Shown piece by piece: positions 50,301 to 63,417 of a stretch of 64,000 nt of DNA. Origin of the DNA: Volvox africanus. Lineage: Eukaryota > Chlorophyta > Chlorophyceae > Chlamydomonadales > Volvocaceae. The DNA is taken from the NCBI GenBank assembly GCA_030268105.1, contig BSDZ01000080.1, positions 3,845,501 to 3,909,500 of the forward strand, in the 5' to 3' direction. The first letter of the stretch is position 1. Each line of letters starts with the position of its first letter. Below the pieces are notes generated by a model. That model made no database searches and had not been told where the DNA came from. It saw nothing but the letters and a program-made list of their open reading frames with translations. Position numbers and translations under genes: made by a program.

Positions 50301-51085
50301 GTGTCTAACTGCGCCAAAATCCCCAGAGGAATCCTGGCCTTTAGCGATTCCTAGTTCTTGTACTCCACGAGCTTGGGAGCTCCATTGGTCGGGTGTGCGC
50401 CGGTCGGGTGTGTGACGCTGCTCTTTTGCTGATCGGCTCCCCGATGTTGACCGCTGCATTACAGGACGAAGATTGACCCACGATCAACCTTGGATCCGTT
50501 GTAACGGCTAATGATGATTGTAAACTTTCTGAACATCGAGTTCAGCATCGCTCACTCGCTCCCTTGCGTTAGGTTTCAGTTGTGGCTGGTGAAAACATTC
50601 TTAGCTGCACTTTCCTGTAAGGATCTGATGTGGGAGCATGTGGATGGTTAGGGAAGACCGTACCTGCCATCAAGGCCGTTCGCCGTCAGCACCAAGAATT
50701 TAATTGCAGATGCAGGCCTTGTTTTGATAAGATACGAGCAAGAGTCGCCGGGTCTTATCTTAATAGTTCCATAGCGACCATTTAGAGCCTGCGAAAAGTT
50801 TCAGGTCAGTGAGACGGCGAGGTATTGCTCAACCGCCTACCACAGGTTTAAGCACGCTGGTTGCAGATTTCAAGGTCAGACATCTTAAAACTGCATGAAT
50901 CTTAGACTTTTATATCCCATACAAAATGCACCTTGCTCCTGACGCAAATTGACACAAACCTGATAAACTGACGTTGTAGTAGAGCAGCTTTCAGTCATAA
51001 AATTATAGGCATTCGATAATGATATGTGTAATAATACAATTGTTGTGGCCAGTGCAGCCGCCGCTTGCGGCCACGTAGGGGACAT
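47301..51085 (-). CDS. Proline-rich cell-surface glycoprotein, paralogue B
   Basis: Four exons, 51085-50960, 50788-50664, 50020-47563 and 47462-47301 (phases 0, 2, 0), give 956 residues; an in-frame ATG at 51112 would add nine. Exon 1 is a signal peptide (MSPTWPQAAAALATTIVLL). Exon 2 reads LNGRYGTIKIRPGDSCSYLI and joins to NVEAWVCSSPDC, exactly parallel to paralogue A. The ectodomain repeats A's landmarks: GLWLNVHAP, YSICVPRP, CAFRFPSTT, VVEYMAELASCAAPN, LSICAAAPN. The Pro-rich stalk holds a 37-residue tandem repeat. The last exon encodes INSATLLLLVGFAMGVMGVL and stops at once, which fits a GPI signal. Without the last splice the frame runs into a non-hydrophobic tail ending at 47257, so splicing is favoured. 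Role: inferred extracellular matrix or cell-surface component. Confidence 0.8.
47940..48350 (-). repeat. 111-bp coding minisatellite, about 3.7 copies
   Basis: Units of exactly 111 bp (37 codons) start near 47940, 48051, 48162 and 48273. Each encodes LLTPVLPSQAPPPLEPG followed by SQLPLLVVPVSPSQPPPP with one or two changes. Copies differ at only a few bases, so the expansion or homogenisation is recent. It lengthens the Pro-rich stalk of glycoprotein B. Confidence 0.92.
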
Positions 51086-53265
51086 AGTCTCTTTCTCGCA
51101 ACCCGTCGTCACAATTAATTTCCCCTGCGACTTTGCATTAAAATTCCTTTTAAGTGGTAGATTTAGTTAATTTATGTTTGTTTCTTTTAATTGTGAATGC
51201 TGATTGGGTTCGTATCTTCATAATCGTTCGCCGAAAGCCGTTACTTGGCGTTGCTGTCGGTTATCCTGTACCGGTACCGTCGATGTGTGGCCTGCTTGCT
51301 GCTACGCCTGTTCGAAGATACTAATCTATAGGAGTATCGCAATATATGTTACTACTTTATATAAGGAGAGCTTGCAAAATGTGTACCCTGACGAGTCGCC
51401 CCAGTCTCGCCGCTCGCCAAGTCGCTTGCTTGGCTTTATACGAGTGGCCGTGTTTGTTAATTGGATCTATTAATATACCTCATTAATTTATCTCCAATAT
51501 AGATTGTTTTGGAAGTAGAGTTCAACTACCATTTCTATCAGTCCGCGATGCAATCAGATGCAACCATTGTGTTAGGGGCGTTAGCTTCTCGTTAGATAGG
51601 GATACCTTAAGTAAAATTCATCATAAAAAATCAAGAATTAAATTTTCTATCAGGTATGTTATTTGATAATTTATTAAGTTACGTGATATGTTAGAAACGT
51701 TCGGTTTCTTGATTGAACCTGCTGCACTACCGGCAAGAATGCCCACGGTAAAACGTAATTATTGCTCACAGCAGAGTAGTTAAGTCTCCAGACAGAGCCT
51801 ACCACAGAGCATACCAAAGCATACCTTCGGTTGGCTACATTCATGGAGTTCAACCTATTGTCCAAAGAGGACGGTGGACTGGCGCTTTGGCGCTATTACA
51901 CTAAACGAATTGACCCCCGTTAAGCGCATCTTGTCGATGGAGAGTGCGGCAGGTGATCCAATCAAACCATATCCTCGGTGCACTGCTTTTACTTTTCAAT
52001 TGTTTTAACCCTCGTCCAAAATTACTCCCAACCTTTTATGCCAGCAGGCATCAACTGGGCTCAGGTATGGATGGATACCAGGAGCTCCATTTCTGGATAC
52101 CGCCTAAGGTAATCCTACCTGTTGCAATCAGTATGTAGATGCACTTCCTGGGCACGTAGATGCCACTTGGGGAAGTCCTCTGGATGTCTAGATGCGACGG
52201 GGGTATGTGCAGTAGCGAGGTATTAGCAAGGCCCCTGGCCAGCGTATCTTCAGATGTCATGAGCAAGCTTGATGCCGGCCGGGTGACCAACTAACCCCAG
52301 GCGCCCGATGCGGCATGCATCTTTTTGTTACGCTCTCTTACATGTATTCAGTTGCGGCTGCATCTACCTGCGTCTCTAAGACAGGGTGAGGTGAGGTAGG
52401 TAGTCGATTTGAAGCAACGAAAATGAGTTCGATATGACATGGCTCCCAGCGTTTGCTTACATGTACGAAGATAACGCCCAATTAACCGGACCGCTTGCTG
52501 ATAAAGGAACTGGGTTTGTCTGGCTGCGACGGACGTTCACAACAGCCGCCAGACGGGGAACGGATATGTCTAGCCATTCCATGTGGCGTCATGCCATGCT
52601 GACCTTGCAGCGACCTTGAAAGTCGTACGGCACGTAGGGCCGCCTACCAACGAGGACGCCTACAGGTGTGCTACAAACGCACTAGATGACTATAAGCAAT
52701 AACTTTACCTAAAACCGGCCCTACCAATCTCAAGAAATCCATAATCAACAAGCAACCGTCTGGCTCTGTTACGAAGATTGGTTGTAGATTACTAAACGCA
52801 GCGCACGAATGCATGAGCATCTCGGAATGAAGCAGCGACAGGCAAACAGGTCAGACCGACTAATGCTAACATGAAGGATAGCTTCCATCAAGGTAACGCT
52901 CTAAACGGAGATGTCAGCTATCCATAGAGGTGATTGCAGAAACATGGGCCGCTCAGGGCTAGTCAGACATGGCGCCGACGTCCACCCTTATCCACATGCG
53001 CCAACGAAAACCAATTGTATTGCCAACACGTGCCCTGCCGGAAAGCGCCAAAAACACGAATGTCCTGCCTTTATGGTCATTTGTACAACCATCGCCCTAT
53101 TGTCCATAACCACGCCCGCTTCTGCTCGCTGTGCGGCCAGGTGCAATTCTGTAGGATCCTGTCGATCGCCAACACCATATACGACACCTTACGTTCCAAT
53201 GTCCACGTCTTAACAAGCCCCTTGGCCCCTTATTGCCCCATCCACAGCTCCCCCTAAGTCTGGTC
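51086..53265. other. Intergenic region upstream of glycoprotein B
   Basis: AT-rich from about 51100 to 51700, then mixed sequence up to the 3' end of the glucan synthase gene. No gene, RNA or mobile element is recognised. Confidence 0.5.
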
Positions 53266-56200
53266 CTATTGCTTGCGCTCTGCTTTGAACATGCCGATGG
53301 TCTTGACCAGGTTGCCCCGCCTCACGGATCTGGCGAAGGTGACGTTGAACAGCATAGTGGTCTGCACGCGTGCCACCACACCCACGAGGCTTAGCGCCCC
53401 CAGCAGCCCCAGCAGCACCCAACCCAGGCAGCAGTCCATCAGCCAGTACCCGCCATCCACCAGCTGCCGAGCCAGGCGCGCGCGGGGCGCCACATGCTCC
53501 AGAGTCCGATGGACGGCCAGCAGCAAGTTGGCGTTGGCATATAGGATGAGGAGCAAGTTGGCCAGACCGTTGCCCGAGTACCAGTTTGCCAGCCCAACCA
53601 GGAACACCACCACTGCCAAGGAGCTCAGGGTACCCACCCAGAAGGACCACCGCCGCCACCGCCCCTGGTCTGACACCTCGTTGGAGCGCCGGGCGGTAGA
53701 GATTGCCGCCACCAGCATGACCCACAGCAGCACGCTGGCGAGGACGAACAGCAGCCACACACTTCGCAGCGGTCCCGGTAGGCTCGGCAGGTTGTCCAGG
53801 CGTAAGTTCAGGGAGGAGGTCGTGGCCAGGGCCAGCAGTGCGGGGGGCACAGCCCGCAGTGCCAGGTTCTGCAGCACGTTGAGCCATCGGTCCGTTTGGG
53901 TGCCGTTGTCGTCGCGTGAGTCCGCTAGCTGGCGCTGGTTCCATTGGTGCCAGGTCCAGCCCAGGTCGCGGTCCGCCTCCCCTCGCAGCCAGGCAGCCCA
54001 GGCGTGCATGTCGCGCTTGACCTTGTCCGGTGAGAAAGCCATGGGGTTGAACCAGCACGGCGAGAGCACCAGTGAAATCGCCGCCAGCCACGTGCCCCAG
54101 GTGAGGCCAGCGTAGGAGCAGCTGGAACACTCCAGGGTGGCCGCCAACGTTACCGCCATGGCACCAAGCTCAAAGCCTAGAGCGATGTGGGAGCGGCCAT
54201 AATTTGCAAAGAGTTTAATGAAGGATGAGGATGTGATGGAGAAGCCGCGGCCGGTGGCTATGTATGTGGCACCCCCGTACAGCATGGAGCGGTGCAGGGC
54301 GGTGGTGGTGGTCTGCTGCTTAAAGATGAAAAAGGCGACGGAGCCACTTAGAACCTGCGCCACCGCCGCCATCAGGCCGCGAACCAGACCATGCTCCAGG
54401 GCGATCTCTGCCATGTACGGCAGCAGTAACAGGAGGCCTAGCTGCAGCATGTGCTCCACACGGATGGTGTCGTGCGCGGACGACTCACGAACCAGGGCTG
54501 GCGGCGGCGGCGTATCCAGCGATGCAGGCGGCGTGGGCGTTCCGAGGGGCGGCGGTGGTGGCGAGGGGTAGTAGGTGATGTGCCGATAGACAACCGCCTG
54601 GGCCAGTGAGAAGAACAGCACCGCGTACACATGGGCATACACGGAGCCCATTACCAGCCAGGTGTTGAAGTAGTTGCCGGCAAGAGAGTGGTAGAGGTGC
54701 AGGCAGCGCCACAGGTCGACCCGGGTGGCCATGCGTAGGAGGTCGCGGCTGAGAGCCACCTCGCCGAAGCCGGCGCTGATCTTGGACTCGAACGCGTTGA
54801 TGGAGTCAAAGCCCATATCGCGGCCCTTGCCGCAGCTAACATACTCCCGGAACTTGATGCGGCCACCGCGCAGGCTGTGGTTCATGCCTCCGAAAATGTC
54901 TTCGGACACGTGCAGCTGTCGGGTAGCTTTGGCGACGCCTCCCTGCACGGGAACGAAGAGACAGACGCAGGGTGTAAGGTTGTAAGGGTATCAGCACAGA
55001 AGCGCATGGTATATCCAGTCTTGTCAAGTCAAGTCAAGTCTTCAGACAGGCGCTGATCTATTGGGGTGCCGTAACAAAATGAATTTTGACTCAATGCCGC
55101 ACGTCACCTTCTTACCCTTGTCATTGCGAAGACCTTGTTGAACGCGTCCGGGTGCCCGTAGTGCAGCCGCACATTGGCAGGGTAAGCCATGGTCCTCTGC
55201 ACCATGGTGGAGAACGCGAACTCGCTGCTGGCTGCGAAGCTGCCCAATGCACCAGCCTTGTCGCTAAACACCCACTCGCGGAAGCCGACCACCGCCACCG
55301 GGCGCTCCGCGCTACGCAGGTCGCCCAGAAGCCTCTTGAACTCGGCGGCTGGAGGAAGAGAGGCAGCGGACCCGGCTCCAGCACTAGCAGCACCTCTTAT
55401 CACTGCCTGCAGCACGATTGCAGCCTTCCTGGCCGCCCGTGTGTCTCGCTCCGGAGCCAGCTCATGAAGTAGGTTGCGCATCTTGAGCGCCTCCGCCAGC
55501 GCATTGTCCTGGTTCATGTCGATCGTCTGCAGCGCCTCGCCGAAGCAAAAGATGGACGCGTGGTTCTGGTTCTCCGGCTTGCCCTCGCCCAAGATGATGC
55601 CGCGTTTGCTGTAACGGTTGTACGGCAGCCGGACGCGGTATATTTCCTCCGTGCGCCCGTTGCGGCCATCGGGCGGGATCAATGCAGCATCCTCATCTAT
55701 CGATCTCCTGCCCCGGATTAACACCGCGAACTGCTGCGTGGGGCCCGCCTCCGGGACTCCCAATGCCACGAGCCCTGCCACCGTGCTCTTGTCCACTGGC
55801 ACGGTATCAATGTACGACACGCGCAGGTGCGCGAAGGCCTCCAGCAGCACGTCCGTGCTCTCTGCCAGCCATCTCTCGCGCAGGTTAGACGACCGACGGT
55901 TGTGGCCATACAGTTGACTCGCCACCACATGGGTGAACTTGCCAGTTGTTAAGTCTCCAACCGTCGCCGCGTGCTCGCGCCGGCTCACGCCCGCAGGCCG
56001 CGGGTTCTCCAGGGCCGCCAGCACCCGCAGCGCCCGCTCGTAAGCCGCCATGCCGCGCACGGTGCGCGCTAGCAGCTGGCCGCGGTATGAGGCCCATAAT
56101 TGCAGTGACAGGGCATGCGCCTCCAGCGGCCCGCCTTTCGCAAAGTCGCACTCAGTGGCGGCACTCAGGTCGGCTCCGCCTAGTCGCCCCCCCAGGCGCT

Positions 56201-59200
56201 CCTTGAAGTTATCCCAGTCCTTGGGATACAGGGAACGAATGTAGGCCATCAGCGATACTCGCTCCTCAGTCTCGGTGAGAAGGTCGGGCAGCGAGGAGGA
56301 CGGGTTGGGGCCACAGGGCTTTGCTGTCGCATCGCCTTGACTGGGCCCCAGCCCCAGCTCCTCCGCCACCTGGATGGCCTCCAGCGGGAATAGGACGTCT
56401 TCAGCGTAAAGTGGGGTCAGAACCGTCCAGGAGGGCATGCAGGCCACGGTACAGGGTTTGGACAGCTGGTGGTTAGAAAGGGAAGTGATGAAGAAGCCCA
56501 GGATGCGGCGGGCCTCAGAGCCCGTGGGACGTGCAGCGGTGCTGCTCAGGTTGAGCATCTTGGAGGCGGTGGACAGCATTCGAACCATCAGCGGCAGATC
56601 GACACTGACGGAGCAGGGGGAGGTGGAGGTAGGGGTGCAGGTCGGTGAGGCAGGGGGCATCTCTCCGCACCCGCCATTCTCGGGGTGTAGCAGCGCCAGC
56701 GCAGCTGCCAACCGCTCGGGCCGTTCTTCCAGGTCGCTCCGCAGCGCCCCGACCACCTCCAGCAATGCCACCGCAGAAGTCTGCGGATGCACATCCTCCG
56801 CACCCTGTCCTGAGCCCAGTTGCTGATGGGCTGATGGCGCACCGCTGCTGCCGCCCCTGATGGTCTTGCCCTTAGAGACACCCAGCTGCGCCTTCATCAC
56901 CGCCCTTGCCTCCACCTCAAGTGCCGACAGCACGCCCTGCAGCGCCGCCGCCGCCTCCGCGTACTGTGAGTTTCTGAGCGCCTGCGCCACTATATCCCTG
57001 CTGCTGCTTACTTGAGCCAGCGGCTCAGTCATTGCCTGCATTGCCGCCAGAAGGGAGCGCAGAGCAGCCAGGCCTTTCTCACGGCTGCGATGGTGTGCGG
57101 CGTCCAGGGTGGCAGGACAGCAGCTGGCGGTCAGCAACGCGGCCGCCTGGGGACCTTCCAGCAGCCGCAATTGGCAACCCAGCCAAACCAGCAGCGACCG
57201 CAGTTCACCGAGCACCAGCTGTTGTGCAGGACTTGCGGAGCCAGTGTCAATTACGCGCTGAACCTGACCAGCATAGAAAAAGGCGGGAAGCAGGAAGGGA
57301 CGCAGCGGGCGCGCAGAGCCCACGTGGCTAAAGGAGGAGCCCTGGGAGCTGCCGTGGTCACTGCTGGCTGCCGAGTCGTGGGCGTAGGGACTGCCGGGCG
57401 TTATCCCAATTGCATCGGCGGCAGTGTTGGCGGAGACGGCGACAGTCATGGAGGTGGCGGCGGCGGGCAGACGTGTGAACAGCAAGTTCGACTTCTCCTG
57501 GTTGCTGAGGAGGTCGCAAGCGCGCAGGTCCTCCACCACTGCGTCCCAGGCAGCCGCGAAGGCCATCCACTGCGCCAGCTGCTCATCGCCCTGACCTGCC
57601 AGCATTGCCACCAGCTCAGCGGCGGCGGCGGCGGCGCGGCGGGGCTTGCCCTTGCCCTTCTTCCCATCCTTAGATCCTTCCGAGGTGGAAGAAGACGTCT
57701 CAGATGCATCATCCCCATCACTCGGGGCAACCGAGGCACCGGGCCGACTAACACCAGGTGCAGCATTGTAAACACGGGAAGAGGAATTGGCGGTGGCGCC
57801 GGTTCGTGAGTCATGGCGGTCACGGAAGGCCCCAAACAGGCTCTGGGATTCGGCGTACGGCGAGTTACAGTCACACAAATCTCCGTATTCGCTGCCCTCG
57901 TCTTCGGAGCAACCCTTGTAGCTGGTGGCAGCCGTGACAGACACGCTGCCGCCCACCTCCGCGTCCCGGCGTTTCCTCTTAGCCGCCGCCGCGGCCGCGA
58001 GGGCCGCCTTACTGGCCTCTGCACTCATGCACCCGGCCCACCATCGCAACGGCGCACGGTGGAAATCGGCCAGCAGACCCTCCCAGGAGCCTGCGATGCC
58101 CAGATTAAGAGACATCAGGCCGTACACGAGGCCCCAGACCATGAGCATCAGCTGGTAGAAGATCTGCGTATCGACCAGGCAAACCAGCGCGAATGGCGCC
58201 ACTCGCAAAACCACCAGCAGCCAGTCGCCGTTGATGCAGCGGAGAGGCAGCTGCATGCCGAACAGGCGGTAGAGGTACTGGTGCTCGGGGCAGCCCAACC
58301 AGTTGATGCGCAGGATGTAGCGAATCTAGGAAGGGAAAGACGTTTGGAGGGTTAGAATGGCGTACCGTATGTAAGCGACGAGGGGTTGCAATAGCAGCGA
58401 CAGTTATCTCAAGTGGTATGAAGTCGCAATCAAGTTTACCCTTATATTCGACCCATGGGGTCCAGGGGTGGCATATAGGTAGCGGGTTTCATTCGCTACA
58501 GCTAGGTGTTCGCCTTGCTCCACGCCACGCGATACCTTACCTGCCCTGCCATGGGCTTCATGATGACGAAGTAATCGAACGCCCCTTTGGCCGCCAGGAC
58601 CTGCACCCAGAACAGCGCTGTCAGCAACGCCGCCCGCCAGCCCACCGCCATGGGACGGTGCAGCCAGCAGCTGGGGGTAGCGCGCTGCGATGAGGCGTTA
58701 AATAGAGCCGGCAGACGCAGCACACTGCTCAAAGACAAGGAGTAGCCGTCGCGAGTTGTAAGCAGCCCGTGCACAAGGACGACCGTTGTGTAGCCACCCG
58801 CCACTAGGGGCCAGTAGAAGCGAGCCATCTTCTGCAGCGGTGAAGGGCCAATATGCTGCAGGGCAAACAAGGCAACGATTGCCGCCGCCACCAGCACCCA
58901 TTCTAGCCAGCCGAATACGCCCCAGACTGGCGCACCCTCTACTGCGACATGCCGACGCCGGGTCTCCCGCTCCTCCACCGCCCCGCCATCGGACAGGCGA
59001 CTGCGGCGTGACGTGGCAACCGATGTGGTGGTGGAGTCGGTGTTGCCCTCGACCCCATCCCGTACGGCGGCCTCCACATCTGTCTTCCCCCGGACGAGCT
59101 GCTGCACGGGCGCTGTCATCCAACTCTCCCGCTTTTGGGCCGCCCGCAGCGGGTCGCGGATGCCGCGGGTGAGCCACCAGTTGGCGATCCGCTCCAGCGC

Positions 59201-61102
59201 CGCTACCACCGCATGCGTCACGACTGTGCTGGACAGCACGGACAGCGACCCAGGGGCGAAGGCTGCTGCCATGGTGGCATGCATCATCACTAGCTGAAGG
59301 CTGTAAACACGGTAGAATGCGCGCAGCAGCGCCATCCAGCTGCGCCGTTCACGATGAGTCTTGATGAAAACTTCGTCAGACCAAAAGGCGGCTGCGAGCA
59401 CGGGGTCGAAGAGCCGGGGGTCGCGGAGCCCACCAGGGGCCGCGGAGGATGCTGTGGCCCTGATGCTACGGTTTCCACCACTGCCACTGGATACGTCAGG
59501 TGCGTAACCCAGCTGGGTGAGGGCATCCAGCGCCCCGTGCACCTGACCGGCCTCCGCTGCAGCCGCTGAGACGCCCAAGGCTGCCAGCAGCCTGGCCACT
59601 ACATCCCGCCGGCACATAGATTCATTGACGTCATCGTAACCCAGCCGATGCGCCACCTCCTGGCCGCTGGAGGCCATATGATCCACCTCAAAGGCCAGGA
59701 CGGTGAAAAGCGGCGACACCACCACGTCCGTCCAAAATCCTCCGTCGCCGTAGCAGGCCAAGTCAATGAATAGCTCGCGGCTCTCGGGGCTGTGCAGGGA
59801 TAAGTCGCTCGAGATGGCAGAAGCGGCGGATGTGAGCGGTGAAGACCCCGTGCCGCCTGAGGACTGTGCGGGGACTGTGAGGTCCAACCCTGGGATCATC
59901 GTCGAGAGCTCCACACTAAGTTCGATGGCCACCTGAGCGCAGCGATACGGACTGCAAGCCATGGGGTCGTGGGAAAGCTGCTCCTGCGCCGCCCTCAGCT
60001 GGGAATGGAGGAGGTTCCTCATGGCCAGCCGCCGCTGACGGGCACTGTTCGGCTGCTGCTCTGGCCGCAGCCCCTCCCTCCACAGCCGCTCCATGTTGGG
60101 GCTGTGAACAGCAGACCAGAACAAGAACCACATCAGCTCAGGCGTGTGGCGCAGGTTCGCGCCCTCGCTATAGAGCAAGAAATACAGCGCCAGCTCGGAT
60201 AGCAGCAGCTGCACCACCTCACGATCCGTAGCGCGGTGACGGGACAGGACCTCCGATTCCATCGCCGCCGGCCAGGCTGACACACCCACCTGATGACACC
60301 ATCCTCCTCCCCCTTCGTAAGGCAGGAACATGTGAGAGTGCAGTTCCCACACGGCTCGGGCGAATGCCATCTCCTGCTGTTCTGTAGCCCAGACAGAACC
60401 TTCAGCGCTGAAATCGGCACTTGTACCCCCTGTGCTGGTCTTCAAGTTGCCGTCCGGGCCAGTGACGCCCCCAGATCGCACCTGCGCCTCCACCACAAGG
60501 CGCGGCATGATGTTGCGGACAAGCAGGGCCTCCAGGTGGTCAGCCGCCAGGAAAGCTGTAGAGGCAACCAACGGGGGACTAGGGGAAGACCCCAAGGCGG
60601 TGGAAGCGGCGGCGTGCGGCTCACGCATATTGAAAGCCTGGAAGCCAAATGCACGCGCTACCGCCCAGGTTGTATTGTGGATGCGGTCACACAGGGGAAG
60701 CCGGGCCACGGCAGCAGGCGCCTCGGGAAGGGGCGCGCTGGCAGGTCGGGGTTTGCAAGCGCGGACGACCGGGGCCCCAGGGACGGTTGGGGTAGAACTT
60801 GTGGAGGGGCCAGGCAAATTGCCGAGCTGGGGGTGCAAAGGTACCTGGGAGGAGTCCAAATGGGGTTTGCCCGTCGGAGAGCCGCCGCACCGGTGCTTAT
60901 GCCCCCCATTGTTGGAGCCGTGGGCGGCGACAGGATCGGGAATGAGGCTGCCACCGTCGCAGAAAGAGTTGGTTGCAGGGATCGTGGGCGGCTTCTTAGG
61001 GCGTAGAGGGGGAAGGTGGCCTAGCTTAAGTGGCCAGTTGTCCAGGGGGACCTCGGCTGGGACTGCTTTGGGTGTCGAATTCAGCTTGGCCGCCGGTGAC
61101 AT
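53266..61102 (-). CDS. GSL: 1,3-beta-glucan (callose) synthase, GT48
   Basis: Three large exons, 61102-58541, 58325-55116 and 54942-53266, join at phase 0 to 2482 residues. This is a multi-pass membrane enzyme that polymerises UDP-glucose into 1,3-beta-glucan at the plasma membrane. Seen: the FKS1-type N-terminal region (YFLLYSEGANLRHTPELMWF), membrane segments around FVIMKPMAGQIRYILRINWL and LVCLVDTQIFYQLMLMVWG, and a large cytoplasmic catalytic region. In that region are EARRILGFFITSLSN (about 1456), SYIDTVPV, GEGKPENQNHASIFCFGE and IDMNQDNALAEALKMRNLL (about 1760-1790), GGVAKATRQLHVSEDIFGG, and KGRDMGFDSINAFESKIS. These are the hallmark blocks of plant callose synthases and fungal FKS proteins. 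The C-terminal 400 residues hold many hydrophobic helices. It is longer than plant enzymes (about 1900-2000) because of Ser/Gly/Ala-rich inserts and a Pro-rich N-terminus. An ATG at 61102 opens the frame; an upstream start cannot be excluded. Confidence 0.94.
55024..55041. repeat. (AAGTC)n microsatellite
   Basis: Three to four AAGTC units in the last intron of the glucan synthase gene. Confidence 0.75.
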
Positions 61103-63417
61103 GCATATGCTCGATGCGTCTGGTTGGGGACCGGAGACCTGGGGCTCTGCAATTATCGCGGTACGGAGGATCAGTGGGACGGAATCTCAGGAAGGTGTGT
61201 AGTTTCCTGCATTGAGGCATTTTGCAGGCAGGTTGAACACCACGCGTTTACAAGTGCATTACCCCTTAGGCACGATTTCGTGACAGACATACCTGGTCCT
61301 TGCTGGGTGCACGTGTGCTTGTCATTACCCAGGGGATGTTCCATTACGGTCGCTTACTAGTTGTGCAATGAACACCAACTATCTTTCGATCCTGGCTATT
61401 ATAAGATCGACCAGCACAAACAGAAGAATACCTGGGGAATATCTTTCAGCGTTCACGAAGATAGACGCACACGGGCACGGCCTGGGTCGCTGCGCACGCT
61501 AGCTAGAAACACAATTGATCGCTGCGAATCAGGGACGAGGACACACCGTGTCAAATTTGCGTCCTTCATCGCAATTTATTGTGATTAGGTTTTCCTTGTG
61601 CTTTTGGCGTAGGACTTAGGGTTTCACGGCGTCACGTCCCTCCTACCCTGTCGCGTCTGTCAGGTCTGTCGCCGCAACTGATGCGACCCAGGTCGGCCGA
61701 TGTGACATAATTATCATGATAAATAAAAAATTTAACTTTTTGCATTGGAGTTGATCGATTAACATCCCCGAATGCGTAGTTGGACAGCAGCTGAGGACCA
61801 AGACCAATAGTTGCCAGCTTACTATCGGCACCTAACTAAAGATGAACCATGATCAAATCCGTAAGAATAATATCTCAAGTTTATTTTGATACTTTATTTT
61901 GATACTATATTTACCAAATAGTGGGCATCTAATCGTTCGGCCCAAGCTATCTTAGTCAGGCATTGGTTAGCAGGATGTGCTCGCACTCATGCCTAAAATT
62001 CGTTGCCAATTTATTACAGATAGTTCAATGTAAGATAATTCATTGAATATAATTAAGTCAAAACTCGAATCCAGTTTAGCTGGGCTAGCAGAGGCTAGCA
62101 GACCGGCGTGAGTACATTTGCCCCCACATATACACATACACATATATCACGATTAACATGATGCTCATAATCGGTTAAATGCACGAAAGCGATAAAGGAA
62201 CGCCCAGTTGGACTTGCCGGGGGCTCACAGGTCAACGGGAGACCTAGCATGACACTCCTATCCATAGCCATAGCCATCCATGTCGTCTGCCATCGCCTGC
62301 CTAGTCATGGGGCGGCCTGGCCGCGCAATTGGCCGCTCCATACCCACACCGATAGTAAGGGTGGGTAAGGGCGGGTCTGACTTCTTCACAGTGCCAAGAG
62401 TTCCCGGTATCGCAGGCAATGGAGTCCATCATCCCCCGCCATGAGCTGCTCCTGACGACCTAGCAGGTCCATAAGGTACGAACACAAAGCCCGATGCAAC
62501 CATATGCACGCGGCGTACTGTCCATGCCGCTGCGTGCAGTCCTGCGGAATGCGGGCCGTGCAAAGCGACGGGGCTGCCAAGGGCGCCAGGACCATTACAA
62601 AAAAGGAAATGTAAGAGGTAACATTAGAGAACACGACCCACATTTAGCAAAGTACGCCCATTTTCACCAGTCAGGAAAACTGGAATTCACCACCAGAAAA
62701 CCTTTCATGTCAAACGCGTAATGGTATCTGCAGTGCAGTCGCTAATTTGTTTAATGGATTTTGCCGTTGAATAATATGTGTCAGTTAGGGACGGTTAGCC
62801 AGATACAGCCGGATCGCCCTTGCCAGGAGGAACTTAACAGAATACACCTTGGCAACTGCGGGTGCAGGTATGTACAGGTAACGTAGTTTGAAGGCTATAG
62901 CCCGACGTAGCCAGCTTGTTAATATGGCACGCACTTCATGGCACAACTGCCACATGTATTCTCGAACAACTGCAGGACTCATTACAGCACGCCAGAGGTA
63001 TCTTCTTATGATCTGAATGGGAGGCACCCTGATGGAAAACCCCTTCACTAATCTAATATGGAATTAAATAACTCACATTTCGCAAACAATATAATATGCG
63101 CGTTGCGGTTATGCGATGCTGCGGACTATGTTTCGTTGATATGTGATCGTCATGGAAATACTTTCGGAGCGAGTGACGGTATTGGAACATTGACACGTAT
63201 TGTGTGTGAAAGATATTTACGTATTGTACTTAGCTGAGTTGTCACACGCTTTGGTCCTTGCATCGTTGGAATCAAAGCGCTTCTTTTCAAACAAATTTAA
63301 CTCACAAGATGACCATAACAATCAAGAAAGGTATTCGTAATGATTAATGATAAAATGCCGAGTTTCATAATCGATCGTCGTTGGCAAGAACCACGTAACG
63401 GATCACTTTACTGGCAG
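61103..63417. other. Region between glucan synthase and L-arabinokinase
   Basis: Should contain the glucan synthase promoter and the 5' exons of the arabinokinase gene, but I cannot recognise the latter. A 14-bp tandem duplication (TTTATTTTGATACT) lies near 61880. Two minus-strand open frames at 62386-62643 and 62785-63048 are listed separately. Confidence 0.4.
62386..63048 (-). other. Two unassigned minus-strand open frames
   Basis: Frames at 63048-62785 (87 residues, Arg/Leu/Val-rich, amphipathic) and 62643-62386 (85 residues, Cys/His/Leu) could be exons of one small gene. No family is recognised, no signal peptide is convincing, and no phase-matched join was established. Listed only so that the region is not overlooked. 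Confidence 0.2.

Noticed and set aside
53210..54130. Minus-strand frame of 306 residues inside the glucan synthase 3' exon
   Set aside because: It is in a different frame from the conserved GT48 sequence, is Gly/Ala/Arg-biased and has no recognisable motif.
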